Shown one piece after another: positions 16,001-24,136 of a DNA stretch of 64,000 nt. Under the pieces are notes generated by a model. It did not search any database. It saw only the letters and a program-made list of their open reading frames with translations, and was not told the origin of the DNA. The DNA comes from an uncultured Nesterenkonia sp. (GTDB lineage: Bacteria > Actinomycetota > Actinomycetes > Actinomycetales > Micrococcaceae): contig CANLUC010000001.1 in assembly GCA_947494195.1 (NCBI GenBank), forward strand, positions 372,001 to 436,000. Reading direction: 5' to 3'. How positions within the stretch are numbered: the stretch's first letter is position 1; every line of letters begins with the position of its first letter. The translations under genes and the position numbers were made by a program.

Positions 16001-17963
16001 GAGCGCGGAGCAGCTGGCGGCCCGCCTGGAGGAGGGCGAGCCCGCCCAGGAACATGCGGAAGCGCTGGTCTCCAGCCAGCGAGCTTTCAAAGTGATGTGG
16101 AGGACCGGCACCTCCCCCGCGCCGGGCGCCACGGGAGCCGCGGGCACATCGGCCGCGTGCGCCGCGGGCACATCGGCCGCGTGCGCCGACCATGTGGAGG
16201 AGCGCTACGCGGCGATCGAGGACGCCTCCCGGCTCCGCGACGGCCTGGGCACACCCATCCCTGTCGGCATTCCCTACGCGTTTCTGGACCCGGTGGAGGA
16301 TCCGCTCGGGGACCTGGTCGGCCGCTATGCGCGCACCCATGGCCCGTTCCTCGTGGAGGAGGCCGCCGGCGAGCTGGGGCTCAGCCGTGCCGTGGTCGCG
16401 GACACGCTGACCCGACTGGTCCGCGAGCACCGCGTGGTCGAGGGCCTCTTCCGCCCCGACCGCGAACTGCCCGTCGACGCTCGGTCAGGCACGGTGGAGT
16501 ACTGCGACGCCGAGATGTTGCGTCGGATCCGCCGCCGTTCCCTAGCGGCCCTGCGCGCCCAGGTGGAACCAGTGCCCGGAGCAGCATATGGACAGTTCCT
16601 GCTCGAATGGCAGGGCATCTCCGCCGCACGCGGGAAGGGCTCCTCGAGCTCAGGCACCGCAGCCCTGGCCGAATCACTGGCGCAGCTCTCCGGAGCCGCC
16701 GCGCCGGCGAGCGCCTGGGAGTCCTTCATCCTCCCAGCCCGCGTGCCCGACTACCGACCCGCCATGCTGGACGAGCTGCTGGCTGCCGGAGAGTTCCTCG
16801 CGGTGGGCAAGGGAGCGCTGAGCGGGCACGACGGCTGGCTGGCCTTCTACCCGCGCGAAGACGCCGCCGTGCTGCTGAACAACCTGCCCGGCGCAAGCGC
16901 TGGGGCATCCGGAACTGAGGACTTCACCCCGACCCCGCTCCAGGAGGCCATCCTTGAGGTGCTCACCCGGGGCGGCGCCTGGTTCATCGAGGCGCTGCAC
17001 GATCAGCTGGATCCGCGCCTCACGGTGTCCCGAGAGACCACCAAGAACGCACTCTGGGAACTCTTCTGGGCCGGCCGGGTCACACCGGACAGCTTCAGCG
17101 CGCTGCGTCGCTTCATGTCCACCGGCACCACCGCGCACAAGAAGCAGCCCGCTCCCGCACGGCCCCGGCACACCTCCCGAAGAATGGCGCTGCGTCAGGC
17201 TGCAGAATCTCACCGAAGCCGGGTCGGCGCCGCCAGCGGCGGGTTCAGCGGAGCAGGGGCCGGAGGCCGATGGCAGCTGGTCCCCAGCGCCTCGGCCGAA
17301 CCCACTCTTGCCGCGCACACGCGCGCCGAGATCCTGCTGGATCGCTACGGCGTGGTCACCCGCGGGTCAGTGATGTCCGAGCAGCAGTCGGGACTCGGCA
17401 CCGCTTCCAAGGGAGGCTTTGCGGCGGTCTACAAGGTCCTCTCGGCGGCAGAAGACTCCGGTCAGATTCGCCGCGGCTACTTCATCGAACAGCTCGGGGC
17501 CGCTCAGTTCACCTCCTCCGCCACCATCGACCAGCTGCGCTGGATCGCGGAGCGACTGGAGGACGCGGCCGAGAAGACCGGAGAGGGGAAGCGTCAGGAC
17601 GCAGCAGTGGTGCTTGCAGCCACCGATCCGGCCAATCCCTACGGAGCGGCCCTGGACTGGCCGGAGCTGGAGAGCTCCACCCATCGACCCGGACGCAAGG
17701 CGGGCGCCGTCGTCGTGCTCTATCGCGGTGACCTGGCGCTCTACATGGAGCGCGGCGGGCGCACCATGCTGCTCTTCACCGAGGACGAGGCCGTGATGGA
17801 CCTGATCGCCCGGGCCCTGGTCCCGGCGCTGCGCTCGGCGAAGACCGGGCGCATCGCAGTGGAACGTGTCAACGGGGAGCGGATCCTGACCCACCCGCTG
17901 GGACAGCTGCTCCGCGACGCGGGGTTCAACTCCTCCCCCTCCGGGCTTCGATTCGCGCCCTGA
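13059..17963 (+). CDS. lhr: ATP-dependent helicase Lhr, full-length
   Basis: A 1634-residue superfamily 2 helicase. The core has Walker A at residues 43-50 (APTGSGKT), the DEVH box near 168, the LSAT motif III, and motifs V-VI with SSLELGIDMG and QRIGRAGHQ near 435. A Lhr winged-helix region and the large C-terminal domain of long Lhr proteins follow, ending near 1634; E. coli Lhr is of similar size. Lhr unwinds RNA-DNA and DNA duplexes and has a role in DNA repair in mycobacteria. Ala/Gly-rich linkers, including an exact 24-bp duplication, interrupt the C-terminal half. Confidence 0.93.
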   Translation: MTALEPFTEPTRRWFQASFGQPTAAQAGAWNAVAQGKNALVVAPTGSGKTLSAFLWSIDQLFAAPTQGTSVLYISPLKALGVDIERNLRSPLVGIAHTARRLPAEGAATEPAEITVGVRTGDSTPKERRDLVRKPPQILITTPESLYLMLTSQARSTLAGIKTVIIDEVHALAGTKRGAHLAVSLERLNNLLETPAQRIGLSATVEPREEVARFLGGSAAVEIVAPKSEKKWDITVSVPVEDLASPSTAPPQGATPFPTAPGSQKNGSEDSTEDGEPKVLAEVLADFAPDEALLSDQPLQPSIWPHVEHRIVDLVTENRSTIVFVNSRRLAEKLTGRINEIWSERQPPASQDATDDDAAAASHGDDAKAGEPDPLARSHHGSVSKEQRKLTEEALKSGRLRCVVATSSLELGIDMGAVDLVIQVEAPFAVSAGLQRIGRAGHQVGEVSVGWFFPKHRGDLVSTAIVVERMLAGQIEALHIPRNPLDILAQQTVAASAMETLDVETWFETLRRSAPFATLPRSAYEATLDLLAGKYPSDRFAELRPRIIWDRDAGTVTGRPGAQRIAVTSGGTIPDRGLFGVYLAGGEDSGSARSGGRRVGELDEEMVYESRIGDVFALGATSWKIEEITFDRVLVSPAFGQPASLPFWRGDGFGRPAELGRALGRFTREVHAGAPEETAERLTSLGMDTWAQENLLRYFTEQQEAAGVLPSDTTLVVEQTRDELGDWRIVLLSPYGLQVHAPWALAVGERLHDRFGLDGSAMASDDGIVLRVPMMDEDPPGAELFVFDPDELEDLVTAQVSSSALFSGRFREAAARALLLPKQNPGQRTPLWQQRQRSSQLLEVASGYPDFPVIMEAMREVLQDVYDMPALLELLRSISARKLKIVETTTPKPSPFAQSILFGYIAQFLYEGDSPLAERRAAALSVDPALLGELLGRVELREFLDAAIIAESEAYAQRLTPSRHVRGQEGVADLLRLLGPLSAEQLAARLEEGEPAQEHAEALVSSQRAFKVMWRTGTSPAPGATGAAGTSAACAAGTSAACADHVEERYAAIEDASRLRDGLGTPIPVGIPYAFLDPVEDPLGDLVGRYARTHGPFLVEEAAGELGLSRAVVADTLTRLVREHRVVEGLFRPDRELPVDARSGTVEYCDAEMLRRIRRRSLAALRAQVEPVPGAAYGQFLLEWQGISAARGKGSSSSGTAALAESLAQLSGAAAPASAWESFILPARVPDYRPAMLDELLAAGEFLAVGKGALSGHDGWLAFYPREDAAVLLNNLPGASAGASGTEDFTPTPLQEAILEVLTRGGAWFIEALHDQLDPRLTVSRETTKNALWELFWAGRVTPDSFSALRRFMSTGTTAHKKQPAPARPRHTSRRMALRQAAESHRSRVGAASGGFSGAGAGGRWQLVPSASAEPTLAAHTRAEILLDRYGVVTRGSVMSEQQSGLGTASKGGFAAVYKVLSAAEDSGQIRRGYFIEQLGAAQFTSSATIDQLRWIAERLEDAAEKTGEGKRQDAAVVLAATDPANPYGAALDWPELESSTHRPGRKAGAVVVLYRGDLALYMERGGRTMLLFTEDEAVMDLIARALVPALRSAKTGRIAVERVNGERILTHPLGQLLRDAGFNSSPSGLRFAP
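16140..16187 (+). repeat. Perfect 24-bp tandem duplication inside lhr
   Basis: Two identical 24-bp units (16140-16163 and 16164-16187) encode a repeated eight-residue Ala/Gly/Thr/Ser/Cys linker. The reading frame is kept. It looks like recent slippage in a linker of the C-terminal region. Confidence 0.9.
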
Positions 17964-18023
17964 GGCCTCACGCCCTCAGCGCACACACGTCCCAGACCCA
18001 GGATTTCCCGTTAGGGTGAACAC

Positions 18024-18767
18024 ATGACTCTTTGCATTCCGTTTCTGATGTTCCAGGGTCAGGCCCAAGAAGCCATTGACCACTATCTCAGCGTCTTCCC
18101 CGACGCCGAGCTGCTGGAGATCATGCATCACCCCGAGGGCACTGAGATCTACGACCCCACTCCCGCCTCTGTGCACTCAGCCGAGGCTGCGGACCTCTCA
18201 GAAGCCGAAGGCGACGAGCTCTCCGAGGTGGAGGTCCAGCTGGACCTCGGCGAGGAGTCCGAGGAGGACTTCGCCGCCGACGATCTCACCGCGGAGAACG
18301 TCGACGAGGAAGCCGAGGAGGAAGCCGACGACGCCGTGGTCGATGCAGAGGAGCCCGCCGAGGTCGCGCACGCCACCCCTGCGGCCGTCGAGGCTCATCA
18401 CACCGATCTGCAGCTCGCCGAGGAAGACGATCCCGACGAGGTCGTCGATGTTCCCGCCCCCCTGGTCGCGACCGCCCAGCTGAAGATCGGTGGCCAGGTG
18501 CTGATGATTCAGGACAGTCTGGTGAAGCACCAGTTCAGCTTCACCCCGTCCGTCTCCATCGCCGTGGTGGTGGACTCCACCGAGGAGTTCAACCAGATCG
18601 TGAACAGCCTCGCCCCCGGCGGGGAGTTCCTGATGGAGCCGGGCGACTACGACTTCGCGACCAACTTCGCCTGGATCAAGGACCGCTTCGACATGTCCTG
18701 GCAGATCAACCAGCCGCTGGCGCAGCCCGAGCCGACTGCCACCGCTGAGGCACCGGTCTGGGGCTGA
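18024..18767 (+). CDS. PhnB-like VOC-fold protein with a large acidic insertion
   Basis: A 247-residue protein. Residues 1-38 (PFLMFQGQAQEAIDHYLSVF) and 148-235 (LKIGGQVLMIQDS, FSFTPSVSIAVVVDS, FAWIKDRFDMSWQI) are the two halves of a PhnB/glyoxalase-like domain. Between them lies a stretch of about 105 residues that is almost only Glu, Asp, Ala and Val. PhnB-like proteins are normally about 130-160 residues, so this is an internal insertion. The enzyme function of the family is poorly defined. AGGGTGA precedes the ATG. Confidence 0.8.
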   Translation: MTLCIPFLMFQGQAQEAIDHYLSVFPDAELLEIMHHPEGTEIYDPTPASVHSAEAADLSEAEGDELSEVEVQLDLGEESEEDFAADDLTAENVDEEAEEEADDAVVDAEEPAEVAHATPAAVEAHHTDLQLAEEDDPDEVVDVPAPLVATAQLKIGGQVLMIQDSLVKHQFSFTPSVSIAVVVDSTEEFNQIVNSLAPGGEFLMEPGDYDFATNFAWIKDRFDMSWQINQPLAQPEPTATAEAPVWG

Positions 18768-18802
18768 GCCTCCCTGCCGCCGAAGCTCCGCGAACCTGAC
18801 CC

Positions 18803-19822
18803 GTGACTCAGAAGTCTCCACTTCCCGTGCGCAACGGTGTCAATGCCACGCGCCTGCGCCTTCCGCTGAGCGGTCATTGGCCCACCATCCATGACTATGT
18901 CCTGGAGACCTTCGGGCACATCGACCACGGAGGCATCACCGAGCGCTTCCACGCAGGGGAGGTCGTCGACATCGACGGCGCCCCGCTGAGCACCACGACC
19001 CCCTTGGGCGAGCGCGAGTTCCTCTGGTACTACCGCTCCGTGAGCGAAGAGGCGCCGCTGCCGGTGCGCGAGGAGATCATCTACGAGAATGAACACCTCG
19101 TCGCCGTGGACAAGCCACACTTCCTGCCCACCACACCCGCCGGACGATACGTGCAGGAATCCCTGCTGGTGCGGCTGCGCAACACCCTCGGGGTCCCGGA
19201 CCTCGTGCCGATCCACCGGCTGGACCGCGGCACTGCCGGTGTCTTGATCTTCTCCAAGGAGCCCTCCACGCGCGGAAAGTACCAGCTGCTCTTCGAGAAC
19301 CGCCAGGTGAACAAGACCTACGAATGCGTCAGCGCGGTCCCGCGCGGGATGACGGCGGAGACACTCGCGTCGCGATTCCCGCTGAGCGTGCGGAACCGGA
19401 TCGAGAAGACCAAAGGGGTCGTGGTCTCGCAGCTCGCCTCCTACGCCCCCGAGCACTCAGGCCACCGGCCCCACGACAGGAGAGCCCGGACGGGCAAGCG
19501 CCGCACGGAGGCGATCCCTGGAGCCAATTCCTCCTCGAGGGTGGAGCTGATGGGCGCCGGTGCGAGCGCCTCGGGGGCACAGGTCGGCCACTTTCAGCTG
19601 ATTCCGCACACCGGAAAGACTCACCAGCTGCGCATCCACATGGCGCTGCTGGGTCTCGGTATTCTAAATGACCGGTTCTACCCGGAACTCCTCGACGATG
19701 CCCCCGACGAGTTCGACAAGCCGCTGCAGCTCTTGGCGAAGACGCTGTCCTTCACCGATCCGCTCAACGGCGTCCACCGCAGCTTCACCTCCCCTCGAAC
19801 CCTCCAGGAGTCTCCGCAGTGA
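18803..19822 (+). CDS. RluA-family pseudouridine synthase
   Basis: A 339-residue pseudouridine synthase. The catalytic Asp141 lies in IHRLDRGTAGVLIFSK. An upstream segment (LVAVDKPHFLPTTPAGRY) and the downstream RKYQLLFENRQVNKTYEC-like segment complete the RluA active site. The C-terminal KTHQLRIHMALLGLGILND is also typical. It should modify rRNA or tRNA; the exact position is unknown. GTG 18803 is the start. The stop overlaps the DedA start downstream. Confidence 0.87.
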   Translation: MTQKSPLPVRNGVNATRLRLPLSGHWPTIHDYVLETFGHIDHGGITERFHAGEVVDIDGAPLSTTTPLGEREFLWYYRSVSEEAPLPVREEIIYENEHLVAVDKPHFLPTTPAGRYVQESLLVRLRNTLGVPDLVPIHRLDRGTAGVLIFSKEPSTRGKYQLLFENRQVNKTYECVSAVPRGMTAETLASRFPLSVRNRIEKTKGVVVSQLASYAPEHSGHRPHDRRARTGKRRTEAIPGANSSSRVELMGAGASASGAQVGHFQLIPHTGKTHQLRIHMALLGLGILNDRFYPELLDDAPDEFDKPLQLLAKTLSFTDPLNGVHRSFTSPRTLQESPQ

Positions 19823-20472
19823 CCAACCCCGCGATCGCCTTGGGCGTCAATGACCTCAGCGATCCTGCGCTGTATCAGGAGTGGGGGTTCTACTACTTCA
19901 TCTTCGTGGCCGTCGCCGTGGCGTTCACCGCGATCGTGCCGCCCTTCCCCTCCGAGGTCATGGTCATCGCCTCCGGCACGATGGCCGCAGATGAGATCTT
20001 CCCGGTGCTGCTGGTGCTCGCGGTGACCTTCCTCGGGTGCCTGGCCGGCGACATCGGTTTGTACCTGCTCTTCCGCTACAGGCTGATCCGGCTGCTCTAC
20101 CGGTGGAAGTGGGGACGCAACCTGCACCGCAAGCTGCTGCGCATCTCGATCCGCGCAGGGGGCGCCACCACCTGGGCGGGACTGCTGCTGATCCGCTGGA
20201 TCCCGGGAGGACGCTCCGCCTCGATGGCCACCGCCGGCATGATGGGACTCGGCGGAGGTCCCATGGTCGCACTGGCCTTGCTGGGCGCGCTCACCTGGTC
20301 CCTCTGGATGGTCGGATTAGGTTACATTACGGGAACAACTACGGGGCTCCCACCCTGGGCGAGCACGGTCGCGGGCATCGTTGTGGGTACCCTTGTGGGG
20401 TTGGGAATCACCGTGGTGATGGCTCGGAACCGTTCTCGTCGGGGGGCGCAGCGGAAGACGGCAACCACGTGA
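19819..20472 (+). CDS. DedA-family membrane protein (second copy)
   Basis: A 217-residue DedA/VTT-domain protein with about five membrane segments. IVPPFPSEVMVIASG near residue 40 and RWIPGGRSASMATAG near 130 are the family motifs, with the conserved Arg. It begins at GTG 19819, overlapping the stop of the pseudouridine synthase gene. It is clearly divergent from the DedA protein at 9194, so the two may act on different lipids or conditions. Confidence 0.83.
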   Translation: MTNPAIALGVNDLSDPALYQEWGFYYFIFVAVAVAFTAIVPPFPSEVMVIASGTMAADEIFPVLLVLAVTFLGCLAGDIGLYLLFRYRLIRLLYRWKWGRNLHRKLLRISIRAGGATTWAGLLLIRWIPGGRSASMATAGMMGLGGGPMVALALLGALTWSLWMVGLGYITGTTTGLPPWASTVAGIVVGTLVGLGITVVMARNRSRRGAQRKTATT

Positions 20473-20549
20473 CCAGCGGATTTGCACGGACCCGGGTCCG
20501 ACGCATCGAACGCATACGCCAGCTGAGACGCTAGAGGGGGAAATCGGGC

Positions 20550-22163
20550 TTGACTGAAAAGTCCCAGGACGAGTCCATCGAGACGATGCCTGACTCCGAG
20601 ACCTCTGCCGAGGAAGCCGAGGCCCCCCATGCCGCGACTGAGGACGGCCCCGCAGAGTCCGACGCTGATCAGAGAGCCTCCGACGGCGATGCTCCCGCCG
20701 ACGACTCCTCCGCTGCAGTGGACACGGCCGACGACGCCCCTGCCCCTTCCGTCGTCCGCTCCAGTCAGCCCACGCCCGCACGACCGATAGCCACCGAGGG
20801 CGGCCATGATCAGTCGGGGCTCAGCGGCTTCTTCGACAACCTGGACGAGAAGTTCTTCGCTGCCGCCCGCCGTTTGGGAGACGCCTTTCGGCGCCCCGAT
20901 CCCACAGCGGAGGCTGAGAGCACCACCACTGAGGAGAAGACCCCGGAGGACGGCAACACCGTCGATTCGGACCAGATCCCGGTGGAAGGCCCCCTCGAGG
21001 ACCCGGAACGAAGGGGCGCGGAACAGCAGAGCAGCCGCCCGACCCCCTCTGCCGGGGACGACGCCGATGTCGAAGGTCCGCTCACGGAAACCCAGGCCGA
21101 GCATGAGCCTGCCCCCGTGACCCTCCCCAAGCCGCGCCGAGCGCTGGATGAACGACGCCAGCGCGACGTGATCTTGGAGAAGGCAGCTGCCATCGAGGCG
21201 GCCACCGCGCGGAACTATCGCCCCACCGGACGCGAGTTCGTGGAGTTCGCCGATGACGAGGAAGACCTCTTCACCTACATCCCCCCGTACAACCTCCCTT
21301 CGCGTGACCCCGACCCGGCACCGGTGCGCACCGACCTGTACCGACAGGTGTTTGTGAGCATCGGCGCCCTGGCGGCGCTGATCTCGCTCGGCTGGATGTT
21401 CGGGATGTTCACCTCGGCCCCTGCCATTCTCGGCGGAAACGGTCTGGATGAGCTGGCCGAAGGCTGGTACTCCGGGAACCGGGCGCTGCTCTCCCCCGAG
21501 GCGAACTTCTACTGGCTCTGGCCGTTCATCGTGATCGGGCTTCTCGCCCACGCGGTCTTTCAGTGGACCACCACGCAGACCGCCACGCCGCGGCAACGTC
21601 GTTCTGGTTGGCAGGTCGGCTCCGCGTCGGTGCTCATGCTCATCTGGACTGCGTCGATCCACACCGGGATGCTCACCCTCGCGGTGTTGGCCGCACTGGC
21701 TGCGGCACTGGCGCTGATCGACGCCATCCGTCAGTTCACCTTCCGCACCGCACGCAACTCGCTGGAGCGTCGGCTGGCTGACACCACCACGGGTCTCTTC
21801 GCAGGTTGGGCGCTGGTGGCCGCGATGTCCTCGTTGTCCATCTGGCTCACCGCCATGGGCTGGCACATCCCCGGCTTCCCCGCGGTGATCTGGGCGCTGA
21901 TCGGCCTCGGCATCTGCATCTGGGCCGCCTCGTACTACGCGATGACCGAACGAGGCAGGATCACCCTCGCCCTCGGCATGGGCTGGGGAATGTTCTGGCT
22001 GATCTTCCCGCGCATCCTCTCCGACGTCACCTCAGTGTGGGTGGCGCTGTGCGCCGCGATGGGCGCGTTCGTCGTCATCCTTGCCACTGAATCGCGCCGG
22101 CACAAGATCAATCACGCGGAACGCCGCGCCGCGATGGGACGACCACTCGAAGACATCATCTGA
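20550..22163 (+). CDS. Large hypothetical membrane protein with acidic disordered N-terminus
   Basis: A 537-residue protein starting at TTG 20550 with AGAGGGGG upstream. Residues 1-265 are hydrophilic, rich in Glu, Asp, Ala, Ser and Pro, with little predicted structure apart from a short conserved-looking piece (GREFVEFADDEEDLFTYIPPYNLPSR near 230). About eight hydrophobic segments follow from residue 270 to 520, and the tail is basic. The lipoprotein gene downstream may belong to the same operon. I do not recognise the family. Confidence 0.7.
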   Translation: MTEKSQDESIETMPDSETSAEEAEAPHAATEDGPAESDADQRASDGDAPADDSSAAVDTADDAPAPSVVRSSQPTPARPIATEGGHDQSGLSGFFDNLDEKFFAAARRLGDAFRRPDPTAEAESTTTEEKTPEDGNTVDSDQIPVEGPLEDPERRGAEQQSSRPTPSAGDDADVEGPLTETQAEHEPAPVTLPKPRRALDERRQRDVILEKAAAIEAATARNYRPTGREFVEFADDEEDLFTYIPPYNLPSRDPDPAPVRTDLYRQVFVSIGALAALISLGWMFGMFTSAPAILGGNGLDELAEGWYSGNRALLSPEANFYWLWPFIVIGLLAHAVFQWTTTQTATPRQRRSGWQVGSASVLMLIWTASIHTGMLTLAVLAALAAALALIDAIRQFTFRTARNSLERRLADTTTGLFAGWALVAAMSSLSIWLTAMGWHIPGFPAVIWALIGLGICIWAASYYAMTERGRITLALGMGWGMFWLIFPRILSDVTSVWVALCAAMGAFVVILATESRRHKINHAERRAAMGRPLEDII

Positions 22164-22183
22164 TCCACCGTCCAGGAGTCGTT

Positions 22184-22975
22184 ATCACGCACCGTCTGAC
22201 CATCGCCGCAAGCACCGCCGCACTGCTGTTGCTCTCCAGCTGCGGGGCCGACCAGGATCCGGATGACGCCCCGGAGACCGCCACCGCCTCCCCCAGTGCC
22301 TCAGCGAGCCCTTCCGCCAGCTCCTCGACGAGCGAAGGTGCCCCAGCGAGCGAGGAGCCAGGTGGAGCGTCGGGCACCGAAAGCGAGCCAGGGAACGCAT
22401 CCGAATCCGAGCAGCCCGGCCCCGAGGATGACAACCAGACCGGCGCGGTGCCCAGTGAGAGCGATCAGCCCTCCTCCGACGGCCCCGATCAGTCGGGAAC
22501 CGCGCCGATCACGGGGGACTTCAGCACCGAGCCGCAGGAGACGCAAGGCTTTCCCAGTGGCTCGGGTCCGCGTGATCAGCAGCTGGTCGCGGTGCGCTCG
22601 GGCGTGCATGACGGGTTTGATCGTGTCGTCTTTGAGTTCAGCGGCGAGGGTCTGCCCAGCTGGCGCGCCGAGTACGTCGATTCAGCGGCTGAGCTGGGTC
22701 GCGGCAATCCCATCGACGTGGCCGGCGAGACGATTCTTCAGATCTACGTCAGCGGACCCTCGTGGCTGCCCGAGGAGCAGGTCGAGGACCGGCTTGACTC
22801 CGACCAGTACTACCAGCGCGATACCGCAGCCCTCCCGGAAGAGGTCTACATCCAAGGCCCCTTCGAAGCCCTCTCGCAGTATCTGATCGGCCTGCCCGAG
22901 GAGGTCCCCTTCTCGGTGGAGCTGCTGGAAGACCCCACCCGGCTCGTGGTGGATCTCCAGAACCGCGGCGGGTGA
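22184..22975 (+). CDS. Lipoprotein with AMIN-like domain; apparent ATC start
   Basis: The reading frame contains a full lipoprotein signal: a basic THR stretch, the hydrophobic TIAASTAALLLL and the lipobox LSSC. The only standard start codon inside it (TTG 22229) falls within the lipobox and cannot be right. AGGAG (22174-22178) is followed after five bases by ATC at 22184, giving 263 residues. After a 90-residue Ser/Pro/Glu-rich linker, the domain starting at LVAVRSGVHDGFDRVVFEFSG resembles the actinobacterial AMIN-like family, a cell-envelope module. It ends in LLEDPTRLVVDLQN. Confidence 0.72.
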   Translation: MTHRLTIAASTAALLLLSSCGADQDPDDAPETATASPSASASPSASSSTSEGAPASEEPGGASGTESEPGNASESEQPGPEDDNQTGAVPSESDQPSSDGPDQSGTAPITGDFSTEPQETQGFPSGSGPRDQQLVAVRSGVHDGFDRVVFEFSGEGLPSWRAEYVDSAAELGRGNPIDVAGETILQIYVSGPSWLPEEQVEDRLDSDQYYQRDTAALPEEVYIQGPFEALSQYLIGLPEEVPFSVELLEDPTRLVVDLQNRGG

Positions 22976-23018
22976 TGCCAGAGAAACGGCAGTGGCCGTT
23001 GTGGTGCATGATGGAACT

Positions 23019-23558
23019 ATGAGCATTCGAACCCCTGATCCGAACCCCGGATGGTTGAACGAGGATGACCTCTACGAGGCCCGCCGCCGGCTCCCCATGG
23101 TCTACGTCGAAGCCATTCCAGTGCGACTGGATCCTCTGGGCTGCATCACCGAGCTCGGTCTGCTCTACACGGCCGACACCGAGGGGCACTTCTACCGCAC
23201 GGTGGTCTCCGGACGAGTGATGTACCGCGAGACGATTCGCGCCGCCCTGCTGCGCAACATCGAGAAGGACCTCGGCTCACTGGTGCTGCCGCAGATTCCG
23301 CCCTCCCCCACTCCGTTCACCGTGGCGGAGTATTTCCCCTACCCGTCGGAGACAGGACTCGTCGACGATCGGCAGCATGCCGTCTCGATGGCATACATCG
23401 TCCCCGTCTCCGGTGAGTGCTCACCCCGTCAGGACGCTCTGGAGCTCAGCTGGATGACCCCGGACCAGGTGCTCAGCCCCGAGGTCCAGTCGGAGTTCCT
23501 CGGCGGCCGTGAACGACTCATCCGGCAGGCCCTCGCCCACCTGGGTCACACAGGCTGA
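23019..23558 (+). CDS. Nudix-fold protein, DUF4916-like, with degenerate Nudix box
   Basis: A 179-residue protein starting MSIRTPDPNPGWL. The fold and spacing resemble the Nudix-related DUF4916 proteins of actinobacteria. The segment GRVMYRETIRAALLRNIEKDLG lines up with the Nudix box, but the pair RE is RN and the following EE positions read KD. The metal-binding glutamates are thus largely missing, so hydrolase activity is doubtful. It follows the lipoprotein gene by 43 bases. Confidence 0.68.
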   Translation: MSIRTPDPNPGWLNEDDLYEARRRLPMVYVEAIPVRLDPLGCITELGLLYTADTEGHFYRTVVSGRVMYRETIRAALLRNIEKDLGSLVLPQIPPSPTPFTVAEYFPYPSETGLVDDRQHAVSMAYIVPVSGECSPRQDALELSWMTPDQVLSPEVQSEFLGGRERLIRQALAHLGHTG

Positions 23559-23590
23559 ACCCTGCTGTCCCCGCCGGTAGAATCTAGGCA

Positions 23591-24136
23591 ATGACCACTC
23601 CAGCACCAGAGAAGACCGCGCGCCGCAGGCGGCCGTCCCCCCGCGACAGCGCGGGACCGCGACCATTCCTACGGCTGGGCTTCGCTGGGTGGATCGTGTC
23701 CTGGCTGATCCCCACTGCGGTGATGGGCGCTCTGCTCCTGGCGCTGAGCCTCATGCCGGGACTCGACGGCGAGGGATTCCTCGCGCCGCTGATTCCGTTG
23801 ATCGGCGCTGCCGCCGTCGTCGTCGGCATCCCCGGCACGCTGCTGGTCACCTGGCTCTTCCGCCACCAGCCCCGCCCCGCGGTGCACATCCTGGGCTACG
23901 TCGTCGTGGGCCTGCTCTACGGCCCTGTCGCGCTCGTCGTGGGCGCCGGTGGACTGGTGCCGATGCTGATACCGCTCATCGGCTTTCCCGCCGGCATCCT
24001 GCTGGGGCTTGGCCGCTGGATGGCTCAGCCGCTGACCCGGGTGGAGGGCACCGACGATGACGCCATGACACCCGGCATCGATGCGTCGCAGACCACCACC
24101 ACGGACCCCGAGACAAAGGACCCTGAGCATGACTGA
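23591..24136 (+). CDS. Hypothetical membrane protein upstream of pyridoxal kinase
   Basis: A 181-residue protein. A basic, Pro/Arg-rich N-terminus is followed by four hydrophobic segments between residues 28 and 145, then a polar Asp/Thr-rich tail. No known family is evident. Its last eight bases overlap the start of the kinase gene, so the two are translationally coupled. Confidence 0.65.
   Translation: MTTPAPEKTARRRRPSPRDSAGPRPFLRLGFAGWIVSWLIPTAVMGALLLALSLMPGLDGEGFLAPLIPLIGAAAVVVGIPGTLLVTWLFRHQPRPAVHILGYVVVGLLYGPVALVVGAGGLVPMLIPLIGFPAGILLGLGRWMAQPLTRVEGTDDDAMTPGIDASQTTTTDPETKDPEHD

Noticed and set aside
16140..16187. Tandem repeat in lhr as a CRISPR-like or regulatory array
   Set aside because: Only two copies without spacers, in frame within a linker; simple slippage explains it.
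22229..22231. TTG as start of the AMIN-like lipoprotein
   Set aside because: It lies inside the lipobox and would remove the signal peptide that the upstream codons clearly encode.
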